DNA from: Flavobacterium collinsii
GTDB lineage: Bacteria > Bacteroidota > Bacteroidia > Flavobacteriales > Flavobacteriaceae
Direction: 5' to 3'
Length of the DNA stretch: 46,923 nucleotides
Assembly: GCF_902804485.1 (NCBI RefSeq)
Contig: NZ_CADCST010000118.1
Span: 1-46,923, forward strand
Shown: positions 22,566-31,551 of the stretch, piece by piece
How the letters are laid out: the number at the start of each line of letters is the position of its first letter
Position numbering within the stretch: the first letter of the stretch is position 1
Position numbers and translations under genes: made by a program
The notes under the pieces: model-generated
Databases searched by the model: none
What the model was told of the DNA's origin: nothing
The model's input: the letters and a program-made list of their open reading frames with translations, nothing else

Positions 22566-24107
22566 ATGGCAGGAGGAAAATTAACCCCTAGACAGAAGAT
22601 GATTAACCTGATGTATCTGGTTTTCATCGCAATGTTAGCAATGAACGTATCAAAAGAAGTTATATCTGCTTTTGGTTTGATGAATGAAAAATTTGAAGAT
22701 GCAAACACTTCTTCAGTTACTACAAATGCAGGTTTATTAACAGCTTTGGATCAAAAAGCTGCTGAAGCAAAAGGAGAATTCGCTATTGCTGCTGCAACTG
22801 CCCATAAAGTTGAAGCAATAACAAAAGATTTTTACAGTTTTATCGGAGGTTTAAAAACTCAGGCTGTAAAAGGATTTGAAGTAGATAAAGAAACCGGAAA
22901 AATGCCTTATGAGTCTATGGACAGAGGTGATAACATCGACGACTGGTTTACAGGAGACGGTTATACTAAAAAAGGGAATGAAATTATCGCTAAAATCGAG
23001 AAATACAAATCAGATATTAAAGCTGCTTTAGGTACAGACAAAAAATATGCTGATATTATTTCAGAAGTAGAGAAAAAATTTGATGTTTCTGATGTGAAAA
23101 ACAAAGACGGTATCAAAGAAAAGTATTTGGCATACCACTTTAAAGGATTTCCTGCAATTGCTTCTGCTGCAAAACTTTCAGCTTGGCAAAATGACGTTCA
23201 AAAAGTTGAAGCTGACGTTTACAACCGTGCTTTAGGAAAAGCTGCTGTTGCTGCTGCTTCTTATAGTAACTATCAGGCAATTGTTGTTTTAGACAAAAAT
23301 GCTTACTTCCAAGGTGAAAAAGTTACTGGTAAGGTAGTTTTAGGACGTTACGACGAAAACACAAAACCAACTTCATTCCAGGGTCCTGGACAAATTGTTA
23401 ACGGACAAGCGGTTATTTCGTTAACTGCCGGAGGTGTTGGAGAGCAAAGTATTAATGGACAATTTACTTTCTTAGAAGATGGTAAAAACATTCCACTTAA
23501 ATTTGCCGGAAAATATGTTGTAGTACCAAGACCAAACTCTGCTACAATCTCTGCTGATAAAATGAATGTAGTATATAGAGGAGTTGTTAACCCAATCTCT
23601 GTATCATTCGCAGGTGTTGATGCTAACAAAATTGTTGCAAGTGCACCTGGATTAGTTTCAGCTGGTAAACCAGGGAAATATAATATGAACCCAGGTTCAG
23701 GTACTGAAGCTACAATTTCTGTTACTGGTACATTGCCAAACGGAGATAAAGTTACAGATAAGAAAACATTCAGAATTAAAGGTATTCCTGGACCAACAGG
23801 AACAATCAGAGGAGAAATGGGTGTTGTTAAAGGACCTAAATCTAACTTAGAGATTGCTACTATTGGTGCTAAATTACTTGATTTTGATTTTGAAGTTGGT
23901 TTAGATGTTGTTGGATTTAATTTAAAAATTGCCGGACAGCCTACAGTTGTTGTTAATGGTAATAGATTAAATGCACAATGTAAATCAGTTCTTGCAAGAG
24001 CTGGAAAAGGAGACCAGGTTACTATTTCTGAAATTAAAACTAAACTTGTTGGAGCTGGTAGTTATTTATTGCCAAGAACTGCTCCGGTAATTTACGAAAT
24101 ACAATAA
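22566..24107 (+). CDS. gldM: Gliding motility/T9SS motor protein GldM
   Basis: This 513-residue protein is the trans-periplasmic shaft of the type IX secretion motor. The short cytoplasmic N-terminus (AGGKLTPRQKMINLMYLVF) leads into one transmembrane helix (about 13-33), whose helix packs inside the GldL pentamer. The periplasmic part starts with helical region EKFEDANTSSVTTNAGLLTALDQ and continues through several beta domains (VVLDKNAYFQGEKVTGKVVLGRYD, KYVVVPRPNSATISADKMNVVYRG, IKGIPGPTGTIRGEMG) up to the C-terminal domain that docks on the GldK/GldN ring. The length and order are as in F. johnsoniae. Confidence 0.97.
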   Translation: MAGGKLTPRQKMINLMYLVFIAMLAMNVSKEVISAFGLMNEKFEDANTSSVTTNAGLLTALDQKAAEAKGEFAIAAATAHKVEAITKDFYSFIGGLKTQAVKGFEVDKETGKMPYESMDRGDNIDDWFTGDGYTKKGNEIIAKIEKYKSDIKAALGTDKKYADIISEVEKKFDVSDVKNKDGIKEKYLAYHFKGFPAIASAAKLSAWQNDVQKVEADVYNRALGKAAVAAASYSNYQAIVVLDKNAYFQGEKVTGKVVLGRYDENTKPTSFQGPGQIVNGQAVISLTAGGVGEQSINGQFTFLEDGKNIPLKFAGKYVVVPRPNSATISADKMNVVYRGVVNPISVSFAGVDANKIVASAPGLVSAGKPGKYNMNPGSGTEATISVTGTLPNGDKVTDKKTFRIKGIPGPTGTIRGEMGVVKGPKSNLEIATIGAKLLDFDFEVGLDVVGFNLKIAGQPTVVVNGNRLNAQCKSVLARAGKGDQVTISEIKTKLVGAGSYLLPRTAPVIYEIQ

Positions 24108-24148
24108 TAAAGTAGGTAAAACTACATTCAATATCTTATAATGATATC

Positions 24149-25141
24149 ATGATGAAAGTAAGAAATTTTTTAATAGCTATTGTTTCTATCGCTGGAGGTT
24201 TTTCTTCCTATGCACAATCGAATTTGCTTAATGCAAAAACACCGGCTCAGATAGGACTTAAGACTCCTGCGCAACTTATTTCTGATAACGATAAGCCTTT
24301 GGCTTACGGTTATGTAGATGATAGAGATATCTTAATGGGAAAAACTACTTGGGAAATTATTGATTTAAATGAAAAAATCAACTTTCCAATGTACTTTCCG
24401 GTTGATACAGCTAATATTGGTTCTGACAGACGTTCACTTTATGACGTTTTGACGAAAGCTGTTAAAAACGGCAAAATAACTGAAGTGTACAGCGACAGTT
24501 ATTTCAATACTAAAAAATCTTTGAAAGATATTCAGGGTGCATTATCTCGTATTGATACAACAGATGCAGGTAGAGAATTAATCAACCAATATCCGGACGA
24601 CTACAAAACACGTGTTGTGAAGAAAAAAGTTGTTACCGGTACAGGTAAGAAAAAAGTTGTTTCTTATGTTGATGAAACTGTTGGGCCAACAAGATCGGTA
24701 CCAGCTGAGTATATCCTGAAACAAGACTTAACTGCTGCAGATGTTACACAGTATAAAATTAAAGGATACTGGTATTTTGACAAACGTCAAAGCGAATTGA
24801 AATATCGTTTGCTTGGAATTTGTCCAGTAACTCCGGATGTTTACACTATGAATAGTGACGAAAAAGATTATATTGAGTTGTTTTGGGTTTTCTTCCCTAA
24901 CGCCAGAGAGGCGCTACACGAAGCAAAAGCATTCAACGATAATAACTCTGCACTTCCAATTTCATTTGATCAGATCTTAAATTCAAGACGTTTTAATGCT
25001 GTTGTTTATAAAGAAGAAAACTTGTACGGAGATCGTGAGATTAAAGATTACATGAAAGACAACGCACAAAACCAATTGTTAGAATCTGAAAGAGTAAAAG
25101 AGAAGATTCGTAACTTCGAGCAAGATATGTGGAACTACTAA
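24149..25141 (+). CDS. gldN: Gliding/T9SS protein GldN
   Basis: This 330-residue periplasmic protein partners GldK in the outer ring of the type IX secretion system. It has a signal peptide (about 1-23, ending SSYAQ), then the family sequence DNDKPLAYGYVDDRDILMGK, TTWEIIDLNEKINFPMYFPV, KNGKITEVYSDSYFNTKKSL and the C-terminal NAREALHEAKAFNDNN and REIKDYMKDNAQNQ. Two adjacent ATG codons start the frame, and either may be used. A perfect terminator follows at 25164-25195. The neighbouring gldO is a clear duplicate. Confidence 0.97.
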   Translation: MMKVRNFLIAIVSIAGGFSSYAQSNLLNAKTPAQIGLKTPAQLISDNDKPLAYGYVDDRDILMGKTTWEIIDLNEKINFPMYFPVDTANIGSDRRSLYDVLTKAVKNGKITEVYSDSYFNTKKSLKDIQGALSRIDTTDAGRELINQYPDDYKTRVVKKKVVTGTGKKKVVSYVDETVGPTRSVPAEYILKQDLTAADVTQYKIKGYWYFDKRQSELKYRLLGICPVTPDVYTMNSDEKDYIELFWVFFPNAREALHEAKAFNDNNSALPISFDQILNSRRFNAVVYKEENLYGDREIKDYMKDNAQNQLLESERVKEKIRNFEQDMWNY

Positions 25142-25163
25142 GTATCTGAATAACAATATATCA

Positions 25164-25195
25164 AAAACTCTTACTACATTTGTAGTAAGAGTTTT
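25164..25195 (+). terminator. gldN terminator
   Basis: A perfect 15-bp inverted repeat (25164-25178 with 25181-25195) is followed by further T residues to 25200. It closes the gldKLMN transcript. Almost the same sequence follows gldO at 26379-26410. Confidence 0.9.
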
Positions 25196-25331
25196 TTTTT
25201 GCCCATTAATAAAAGAATTAATTGCTGAATCCGAAGGGATTGGAATTTCTTTTATAAGCTGTTTGGGATACCTTTATGGTGCTCTTATTTGGTTTTTTCA
25301 TTATATGTAGGAAAAAGAACAATAAATAGTG

Positions 25332-25339
25332 TAAGTTTG
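25332..25339 (+). promoter_or_regulatory. Candidate -7 element for gldO
   Basis: TAAGTTTG matches TAnnTTTG and lies 27 bp upstream of the ATG at 25367, downstream of the gldN terminator. It suggests gldO has its own promoter. It falls inside the in-frame extension that would begin at 25289, which argues against that earlier start. No clear -33 box is seen. Confidence 0.35.
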
Positions 25340-25366
25340 CGTTCAATAGATTTTAATCATCTCATT

Positions 25367-26356
25367 ATGAAAGTAAGAAAGTTTTTAATCGTTATTGTTG
25401 GAGTTATCGGAAGTTTTAGTTCTAGTGCACAATCAAATTTACTGAATGCAAAAACAGCAGATCAGATTGGGATAAAGAAGGCGTCTCAGATTGCTGCAGA
25501 CAATGATAAACCTTTGTCCTACGGTTATGTAGATGATCGGGATATTTTAATGGGAAAAACGACCTGGGAGATTATTGATTTAAATGAAAAAATCAATTTT
25601 CCATTGTATTTCCCGGTAGATACGGCAAATATTGGTTCTGACAGGCGTTCGCTTTACGACGTTTTGACCAGAGGAATAAAATCGGGCAGAATCACTGAAG
25701 TATATGCCGACAGTTATTTTAATACTAAAAAATCGCTTAAAGATATTCAGGGCGGACTATCGCGTATCGATACCACGGATGCGGGTAGAGAGTTAATCAA
25801 TCAGTATCCGGACGACTACAAAACTCGTGTTGTGAAGAAAAAGGTTGTTACAGGTACGGGTAAGAAAAAAGTGGTTACCTATGTTGATGAAACGGTTGGT
25901 CCGACCAGAACTGTACCAGCTGAGTATATTCTGAAACAGGATTTAACAGCAGCAGATGTTACTCAGTATAAATTGAAAGGATACTGGTATTTTGACAAAC
26001 GTCAGAGTGAATTGAAATATCGCTTACTTGGAATTTGTCCTGTAACCCCCGATGTTTATACAATGAATAGCGACGAGAAAGATTATATTGAGCTGTTCTG
26101 GGTGTTCTTTCCCAATGCGAGAGAAGTGCTGAATGAGGCAAAAGCATTTAATGATAGTAATTCTGCGCGCCCAATTTCATTTGACCAGATTTTAAATTCG
26201 AGACGTTTTAATTCGATTATCTATAAAGAAGAGAATGTTTATGGAGATCGTGAGATTAAAGATTACATGAAAGACAACGCGCAAAAGCAATTGTTGGAAT
26301 CTGAAAGGGTGAAAGAGAAGATTCGGGACTTCGAACAAGATATGTGGACCTACTAA
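25367..26356 (+). CDS. gldO: GldN paralogue GldO
   Basis: This 329-residue protein is over 80 percent identical to GldN by eye along its length, with the same signal peptide type (ending SSSAQ) and the same core blocks (TTWEIIDLNEKINFPLYFPV, RIDTTDAGRELINQYPDDYK). Differences cluster near the N-terminus (DQIGIKKASQIAADNDKPLS) and at scattered sites. In F. johnsoniae GldO can partly replace GldN, so a backup role in the secretion ring is likely. The start is the ATG at 25367, because the extra 26 residues from 25289 precede the signal peptide and overlap a -7 box. A near-copy of the gldN terminator follows. Confidence 0.95.
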   Translation: MKVRKFLIVIVGVIGSFSSSAQSNLLNAKTADQIGIKKASQIAADNDKPLSYGYVDDRDILMGKTTWEIIDLNEKINFPLYFPVDTANIGSDRRSLYDVLTRGIKSGRITEVYADSYFNTKKSLKDIQGGLSRIDTTDAGRELINQYPDDYKTRVVKKKVVTGTGKKKVVTYVDETVGPTRTVPAEYILKQDLTAADVTQYKLKGYWYFDKRQSELKYRLLGICPVTPDVYTMNSDEKDYIELFWVFFPNAREVLNEAKAFNDSNSARPISFDQILNSRRFNSIIYKEENVYGDREIKDYMKDNAQKQLLESERVKEKIRDFEQDMWTY

Positions 26357-26378
26357 GGTTATTAATGACATTATACCA

Positions 26379-26410
26379 AAAACTCTTACTACATTTGTGG
26401 TAAGAGTTTT
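26379..26410 (+). terminator. gldO terminator
   Basis: The inverted repeat (26379-26393 with 26396-26410) differs from the gldN terminator at a single arm position and is followed by a T-run. The similarity shows that the gene duplication included the terminator. Confidence 0.88.
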
Positions 26411-26430
26411 TTTATTTTACCTTTTTACAC

Positions 26431-27480
26431 ATGTTGGATTATATAATTGTCGGATCTGGATTGGCTGGAATTTCATTTGCTGAAATTGCACTTAAAAACA
26501 ATAAGTCTATAGTAGTTATAAATGATGAGTCGCAAAATTCATCAAGGGTTGCCGGAGGATTGTATAATCCGGTGATTTTAAAACGTTTTAGTGAGGTTTG
26601 GAAGGCGGAAGAACAGCTGTCTTTAATGGACGAATTCTATGAGACCATCGAAGGTAAGCTGAAAACGAAGGTGAATTTTAAACTTCCTATTTTAAGAAAA
26701 TTTTTCTCTATAGAAGAACAGAACAATTGGTTCTCGGCTTCGGATAAACCACTCTTAGCACCATTTCTTTCTACCAAATTAATCTTTAAAAAATACAATG
26801 GTATTGATTCTCCGTTTGACTATGGAGAAGTTTTGCATACAGGATATGTTGATACCGCTCTGTTATTGGATAAATACCACGAATATTTGCTTCAAAACAA
26901 ATTATTACTTCAGGAATCGTTTGACTATGCTATGTTGGTTATTGAGGAAGATTTTGTTCAGTATAAAGAATATCAGGCTAAGCATATTATTTTTGCAGAA
27001 GGTTTCGGATTACATGCCAATCCGTTTTTTCAGGATTTGCCATTAGATGGGACTAAAGGGGAACTTTTTGTTATCAAAGCACCTGATCTTGATTTAGATG
27101 TGATTGTAAATACCAGTGTGTTTATTTTGCCTTTAGGGAACGATTTGTTTAAAGTTGGTGCAACTTACAATTGGAAAGACAAAACGGATACACCAACGGA
27201 AGAAGGAAAAACAGAATTAATTGATCGTATAGAGGAAATTATCAATTGTGATTTTGAAATTGTTTCACATTTTGGCGGAGTGAGGCCAACTGTACGCGAC
27301 CGAAGACCAATTATAGGAACGCACAACCAATACCAATCCCTGCATATTTTAAATGGGTTAGGGACTCGTGGTGTAATGCTTGGGCCGGCAATGGCCAAAG
27401 GTCTGTTTGAGTATATCGAAAACCAGGAAACACTGGATCCAACAATTGATATTCGTCGTTTTTACAAAAAAAGAAAATAA
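26431..27480 (+). CDS. FAD-dependent oxidoreductase (DAO family)
   Basis: This 349-residue protein belongs to the D-amino-acid-oxidase-like (DadA/glycine oxidase) flavoproteins. The N-terminal dinucleotide-binding loop is YIIVGSGLAGISFAEIALKN, followed by the second contact SSRVAGGLYNPVILKRF. The late FAD motif is GGVRPTVRDRRPIIGTH, then LNGLGTRGVMLGPAMAKGLF, which closes the flavin site. The substrate is unknown, probably a secondary or tertiary amine. It lies 20 bp after the gldO terminator and converges with the DUF983 gene, with only 2 bp between their stop codons. This neighbour is also found next to gldN in other Flavobacteria. Confidence 0.85.
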   Translation: MLDYIIVGSGLAGISFAEIALKNNKSIVVINDESQNSSRVAGGLYNPVILKRFSEVWKAEEQLSLMDEFYETIEGKLKTKVNFKLPILRKFFSIEEQNNWFSASDKPLLAPFLSTKLIFKKYNGIDSPFDYGEVLHTGYVDTALLLDKYHEYLLQNKLLLQESFDYAMLVIEEDFVQYKEYQAKHIIFAEGFGLHANPFFQDLPLDGTKGELFVIKAPDLDLDVIVNTSVFILPLGNDLFKVGATYNWKDKTDTPTEEGKTELIDRIEEIINCDFEIVSHFGGVRPTVRDRRPIIGTHNQYQSLHILNGLGTRGVMLGPAMAKGLFEYIENQETLDPTIDIRRFYKKRK

Positions 27481-27482
27481 CT

Positions 27483-27866
27483 TTATTGCTTTCCGGCGTT
27501 AGGGTCGTAAGAAACAAACATGTTGATGTACAGGTTTCTGGAAAGTCTTAAGACAAACGGGAACAATAGGATTAAAGTAATAACGATAATCAAAAAAGAT
27601 TCTTCGATAGAGGTTTTAAAAAACACAAAGGAAACAATAAAAGCTGCAATGCCTACTGCAACATTTAAACCGTAGCTAACATACATAGCACCGTAAAAAA
27701 ATGACGGTTCTATTTGATATCTTAACCCACAATGACTACAATTTTCGTTCATTTTTAGCACCTTAGTCAAATGAAGCGGATTTCGGTCTGAATACATACT
27801 TTCTTTCTGACATCTGGGGCAGCTTCCTGTTAGTATACTGTTTAGTTTGGATCCTTTTTTTAACAT
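27483..27866 (-). CDS. DUF983 zinc-ribbon membrane protein
   Basis: This 127-residue protein belongs to DUF983. The N-terminus carries a four-cysteine ribbon, with CPRCQKESMY near residue 17 and CSHCGLRYQIEPSFFYGAMYVSYG near 43. The second block is the family signature with the FFYGAMY stretch. Two transmembrane helices follow (about 58-79 and 85-104), and the C-terminus is short and basic. Function is unknown, although members often sit near cytochrome-oxidase or membrane assembly genes. The gene faces the FAD oxidoreductase gene. Confidence 0.85.
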   Translation of the reverse strand: MLKKGSKLNSILTGSCPRCQKESMYSDRNPLHLTKVLKMNENCSHCGLRYQIEPSFFYGAMYVSYGLNVAVGIAAFIVSFVFFKTSIEESFLIIVITLILLFPFVLRLSRNLYINMFVSYDPNAGKQ

Positions 27867-28164
27867 GATGACAATTCAGTTATTTGTTGAAGTTATAGAG
27901 AATTATTTTTTGCTTTTAGAGTAAAACCTTTCGATTCGGAGAAAAAAATATTCAAAAATTAATCTTACAAAGAAGAGTTGAACAAATATACTATTTTAGT
28001 TTGTATTTTTTGCACAAACGAGGCTATGACTGTCTGACGAGTTTTTTTTAATAACAAAACTCAATTTGTTAATAAATATTTCTGCTTTTACGGGAACCCT
28101 CATTTTTACTTAGCTTGCTTTTCGTATCATTGTATGTTTTAATTTTTTTTAAAAGGATATTTTA
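27867..28164. other. 298-bp divergent spacer upstream of the Ter cluster
   Basis: This AT-rich region must hold the promoter of the Ter cluster and that of the DUF983 gene. I find no exact TAnnTTTG box on the plus strand. The nearest are TTTG at 27883-27886 followed by TATTTTTTG at 27904-27912, and TTAGTTTG near 27990. T-runs occur near 28045 and 28145. No strong hairpin or operator-like palindrome is seen. Confidence 0.4.
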
Positions 28165-28740
28165 ATGGCAATAAATTTACAGAAAGGACAAAAAATTGAT
28201 ATTGGTTTATCAAGAATTACTATCGGATTAGGTTGGGATCCAAATGAAGGAACAGGACATAATTTTGATTTGGATGCTTCGGCGATAATGATCAATTCTG
28301 ATCGCAAACTTCTTGGGGAAAACTACTTTGTTTTTTATAATAATCTTGCCTCTCCGGATGGAGCATTAGAACATACTGGGGATGATCCGACAGGTGGTAA
28401 CAGTGATGGTGATGATGACGAAGCGATTAAGGTTGATTTGAGTAAAGTTTCTCCCGAAGTTAAAGAAATCCTTTTTGTGGTGACCATTGAAGACTTTGAA
28501 AGAAGGAAACAAAATTTTGGACAGGTAAGAAATTCATATATCCGAATTGTAGATGACGCCACAGGTCAGGAAATTGCCAAGTATGAATTAGATGAGGATT
28601 TTTCTATCGAGACCGGTGTAGAATTTGGAAGATTGTACAAACGAAATGAGCAATGGAAGTTTGAGGCTTCCGGAATTGGCTACAGAGCCGATTTAGGATT
28701 CTTTTTAGAAAAATATTATTCAGGAGAAATAATTAAATAG
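28165..28740 (+). CDS. TerD-family protein 1
   Basis: This 191-residue protein is a TerD-type calcium-binding protein of the tellurium/stress resistance system. Landmarks are AINLQKGQKIDIG at the N-terminus, GLGWDPNEGTGHNFDLDASA (the calcium-site strand), EHTGDDPTGGNSDGDDDEAI (acidic loop), and the C-terminal YELDEDFSIETGVEFGRLYK and WKFEASGIGYRADLGFFLEKYY. TerD proteins are soluble and often associate with the membrane or vesicles. It is the first gene of the cluster, separated by 154 bp from the HAD gene, so it may also be transcribed alone. Confidence 0.93.
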   Translation: MAINLQKGQKIDIGLSRITIGLGWDPNEGTGHNFDLDASAIMINSDRKLLGENYFVFYNNLASPDGALEHTGDDPTGGNSDGDDDEAIKVDLSKVSPEVKEILFVVTIEDFERRKQNFGQVRNSYIRIVDDATGQEIAKYELDEDFSIETGVEFGRLYKRNEQWKFEASGIGYRADLGFFLEKYYSGEIIK

Positions 28741-28894
28741 CGTTTGATCTTTAAATGTTAATCGGGTTAAGGATATTGTTCTTTACAATGATTTATAAAG
28801 ATGTTCTTAGAAGCAAACCGCAATCAATAGAAAGAAAGCTAATAGGTAAATTATAATAAACAGATATTTCTGTAAGCATTTTAAAAGTATTCAT

Positions 28895-29560
28895 TTGAAA
28901 ATAGATTATAAAAAATATTCCCATATCTCGTTCGATTTATGGCTTACATTGATAAAATCCAACCCCGAGTTTAAGAAGGAAAGGAATTTATTGTTTAAAG
29001 ATTTCTTTGAAATCGATAGTACGATCGATAAGGTAAATGAGGTGGTGAGATATTATGATGTTCTGTGCAATAATATTAACGAAAAAACAGGATTGAATAT
29101 AGATACGTATGAACTTTATTACCTAATTTTAAGCGCACTTGAAGTTGATATAAATAAATTTGAAACGGATAAATTAAGTGAGTTTTACGAAGAAACGGAA
29201 GCTTTATTTATAAAGTATAAACCAGAATTGATTTTTCCGGATACGAAGAAATTATTTCAGGAAATGACGAATGAAGATAAGTCTATAAATATCTTGAGTA
29301 ACACAGCCTTTATCAAAGGCAGAACCTTAAGAAAGTTATTGGCACATTATGAATTGACAGATTATTTTAAATTTCAGATTTACTCTGACGAAGTTGGATT
29401 TTCAAAACCAAACAATGAAATTTTTCAATTGGTTTTTGACGAGATTAATACCTTTAAAAGCGCACAAAAAAAACAGATATTGCACGTTGGAGACAATAGT
29501 ATTGCCGATTATAGTGGTGCAATTCGTTTTGGATTTGATGCTTACCTATTAAAATTATAA
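28895..29560 (+). CDS. HAD-superfamily phosphatase of the Ter cluster
   Basis: This 221-residue HAD hydrolase has nucleophile D14 in HISFDLWLTLIKS, where the usual second aspartate of phosphatases is W16, as in haloacid-dehalogenase-like and some Ter-associated members. Motif II is INILSNTAF, motif III lysine is in DEVGFSKPNNEIF, and motif IV is HVGDNSIADYSGA. A cap region rich in acidic helices lies between motifs I and II. The start is TTG (28895), the only sensible start before the FDLWLT motif. It ends 2 bp before the phosphoribosyltransferase gene, so the two are translationally linked and probably act in one pathway. Confidence 0.85.
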   Translation: MKIDYKKYSHISFDLWLTLIKSNPEFKKERNLLFKDFFEIDSTIDKVNEVVRYYDVLCNNINEKTGLNIDTYELYYLILSALEVDINKFETDKLSEFYEETEALFIKYKPELIFPDTKKLFQEMTNEDKSINILSNTAFIKGRTLRKLLAHYELTDYFKFQIYSDEVGFSKPNNEIFQLVFDEINTFKSAQKKQILHVGDNSIADYSGAIRFGFDAYLLKL

Positions 29561-29562
29561 AA

Positions 29563-30369
29563 GTGAATAAAAGTTACAGCTTACATAAGATTCTTGACAG
29601 CGATAATTGTCCGTTTAGAGAAGAGGAATACAGTAAATTTAAATTTGGTGACAAATCGTATGCGGAGAAATTTGCAAAAAATTTGTTCGAAGGTTTCGTG
29701 TCAGAATTTGGAGAATTGTTGTTGTCGGAACAAGAAATTGTTATTCTGCCAAGTCCATTCTTATCCATACCAACAGCCTCGAATTTTTTGTGTTCTTATT
29801 TTAAAAAAGAGCTGAATAGTTTTTTATTCAAAAATGGTAAAAAGACAAGTATAGAATCTAAAATCTACAGAAATCAAACCTATGTTACAGATTACGGAAA
29901 TTTAGATTTTGATGAAAGGGTGAAGTTAATCTCAAACGATACCTACTATATCGATCGTAATTTTATAGATGGAAAGCTTTGCATTTTTGTTGATGATATT
30001 AAAATTACCGGTAGTCACGAACATACTGTCAATAAGATTCTAAATCAATACAATGTAAATGGAGATTTTGTTTTTGTGTATTTTGCAGAATTAGTGAATA
30101 AAGGCATTCATCCTAAAATTGAAAATCATTATAACTACTATGCTGTTAAAAATGTTGAAGATATTGTTGACATTATAAACAGTCCTTCTTTTCAATATAA
30201 TACCAGAATCGTCAAATTTATTTTAAGTTTAAATGAAGACCAGTTTAGGTATTTAGCCGACAATATTTCAATCGAAAAAACGAATGACTTATTTCATCTG
30301 GCAATAAGCAACAATTATCATCAGATTCTAGAGTATAAATCAAACATTAATGTAATAAAAATAGATTAA
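29563..30369 (+). CDS. Phosphoribosyltransferase-like protein of the Ter cluster
   Basis: This 268-residue protein, with a GTG start, has a type I phosphoribosyltransferase core: EIVILPSPFLSIPTASNFLC for the first strand and the PRPP loop KLCIFVDDIKITGSHEHTV. In this motif the paired acids and TG are intact. The last 80 residues are an extra helical domain (NTRIVKFILSLNEDQFRYLA; NDLFHLAISNNYHQILEYKS). Ter clusters in other bacteria are known to carry phosphoribosyltransferase and HAD genes, thought to make or process a nucleoside-like metabolite. That role is an inference here. Confidence 0.8.
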   Translation: MNKSYSLHKILDSDNCPFREEEYSKFKFGDKSYAEKFAKNLFEGFVSEFGELLLSEQEIVILPSPFLSIPTASNFLCSYFKKELNSFLFKNGKKTSIESKIYRNQTYVTDYGNLDFDERVKLISNDTYYIDRNFIDGKLCIFVDDIKITGSHEHTVNKILNQYNVNGDFVFVYFAELVNKGIHPKIENHYNYYAVKNVEDIVDIINSPSFQYNTRIVKFILSLNEDQFRYLADNISIEKTNDLFHLAISNNYHQILEYKSNINVIKID

Positions 30370-30373
30370 AACT

Positions 30374-30928
30374 ATGGCTATCAATTTACAAAAAGGACAA
30401 CGTGAAAACATAAATGCACCTAAATTTACCATTGGTTTAGGATGGGATACAAACAGCAGCAGTACAGGATCAGGTTTTGATCTTGATGCGTCGGTATTTA
30501 TTTTGGGAGATAACAGAAAAATTATATCAGATTCTCATTTTGTTTTCTATAACAATCTAACCTCACCAGATGATGCAGTAATACATACAGGTGATAATTT
30601 AACCGGAGACGGAGACGGAGATGACGAGCAGGTAAAAATTGATTTGACTAAAATCAATTCAGCAGTAAAAGAAATTTGTGTTGTTGTAACCATTCATGAT
30701 GCTGAGAACAGAAAACAGAATTTTGGTCAGGTTAGAAACTCTTTCATTCGTATTGTAGATGACAGCAATAACAGTGAAATGGTTAAATATGAGTTAGAAG
30801 AAGATTTCTCAATAGAAACGGCTGTAGAGTTTGGAAGAATTTACAACAAAGACGGGCAATGGAAATTTGAAGCTATTGGCGTTGGAATGAAAGGCGGATT
30901 AGAAGATTATTTAAATAAATACAATTAA
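30374..30928 (+). CDS. TerD-family protein 2
   Basis: This 184-residue TerD protein contains GLGWDTNSSSTGSGFDLDAS, HTGDNLTGDGDGDDEQVKID, NRKQNFGQVRNSFIRIVDD and YELEEDFSIETAVEFGRIYN. The C-terminus GVGMKGGLEDYLNKYN is nearly the same as in TerD protein 4 (33638-34189), its closest relative in the window. The calcium-binding acidic residues look intact. It starts 4 bp after the phosphoribosyltransferase gene and 8 bp before the next TerD gene. Confidence 0.93.
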   Translation: MAINLQKGQRENINAPKFTIGLGWDTNSSSTGSGFDLDASVFILGDNRKIISDSHFVFYNNLTSPDDAVIHTGDNLTGDGDGDDEQVKIDLTKINSAVKEICVVVTIHDAENRKQNFGQVRNSFIRIVDDSNNSEMVKYELEEDFSIETAVEFGRIYNKDGQWKFEAIGVGMKGGLEDYLNKYN

Positions 30929-30936
30929 AAAAAGAT

Positions 30937-31545
30937 ATGGCAATTAATTTAGAAAAAGGGCAACGTATCAATCTTGAAAAAAGTAACGGTACTAAATTAC
31001 AAAATATTTGTGTTGGTGTAAACTGGGGAGCAATCGAGAAAAAGGGGCTTTTCGGGACTAAAAAAGAAGCAGTAGATTTAGATGCAAGTTGCGCTGTTTA
31101 TGATGACAATAAAAATCATATTGACTCTGTAAATTTCAAAAAATTAATATCAAACGATCGTGCGATCAAGCACAGTGGTGATGATTTAACCGGAGATTTA
31201 AATGGTGATGACGGTTTGGATAATGAGGTGATTACTTTAGATTTTTCGCAATTATCACCAGCTGCAAATCACGTTGCATTTTTTATAAATAGTTTCAGAG
31301 GTCAGGATTTTAAAGACATTCCTTTCGCATCTATCAGAATTTACGAAGGAACTCCAACAAGAGTAAGTCAGGAATTTGCCCGTTATGATGTTGCAAATGA
31401 TGCTTCTTTTGCCGGAAATGTTTCTATGGTTTTGGGTGTTTTTTACAAAAGAAACGGAGATTGGAAATTTAGTGCAATTGGAACACCAACAAATGATAAA
31501 AAGTTGGAACAAACTATAGTTACCATTCAACAAAACCATCTATAA
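30937..31545 (+). CDS. TerD-family protein 3 (long type)
   Basis: This 202-residue TerD protein is of the longer type. It begins AINLEKGQRINLEKSNGTKL, has an extra hairpin VGVNWGAIEKKGLFGTKKEA before VDLDASCAVYDD, and an acidic loop HSGDDLTGDLNGDDGLDNEVI. The end reads SIRIYEGTPTRVSQEFARYD and GVFYKRNGDWKFSAIGTPTN. It pairs with TerD protein 5 (34211-34870), which has the same insert and the same ending. It ends 6 bp before telA. Confidence 0.92.
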   Translation: MAINLEKGQRINLEKSNGTKLQNICVGVNWGAIEKKGLFGTKKEAVDLDASCAVYDDNKNHIDSVNFKKLISNDRAIKHSGDDLTGDLNGDDGLDNEVITLDFSQLSPAANHVAFFINSFRGQDFKDIPFASIRIYEGTPTRVSQEFARYDVANDASFAGNVSMVLGVFYKRNGDWKFSAIGTPTNDKKLEQTIVTIQQNHL

Positions 31546-31551
31546 AAAATT

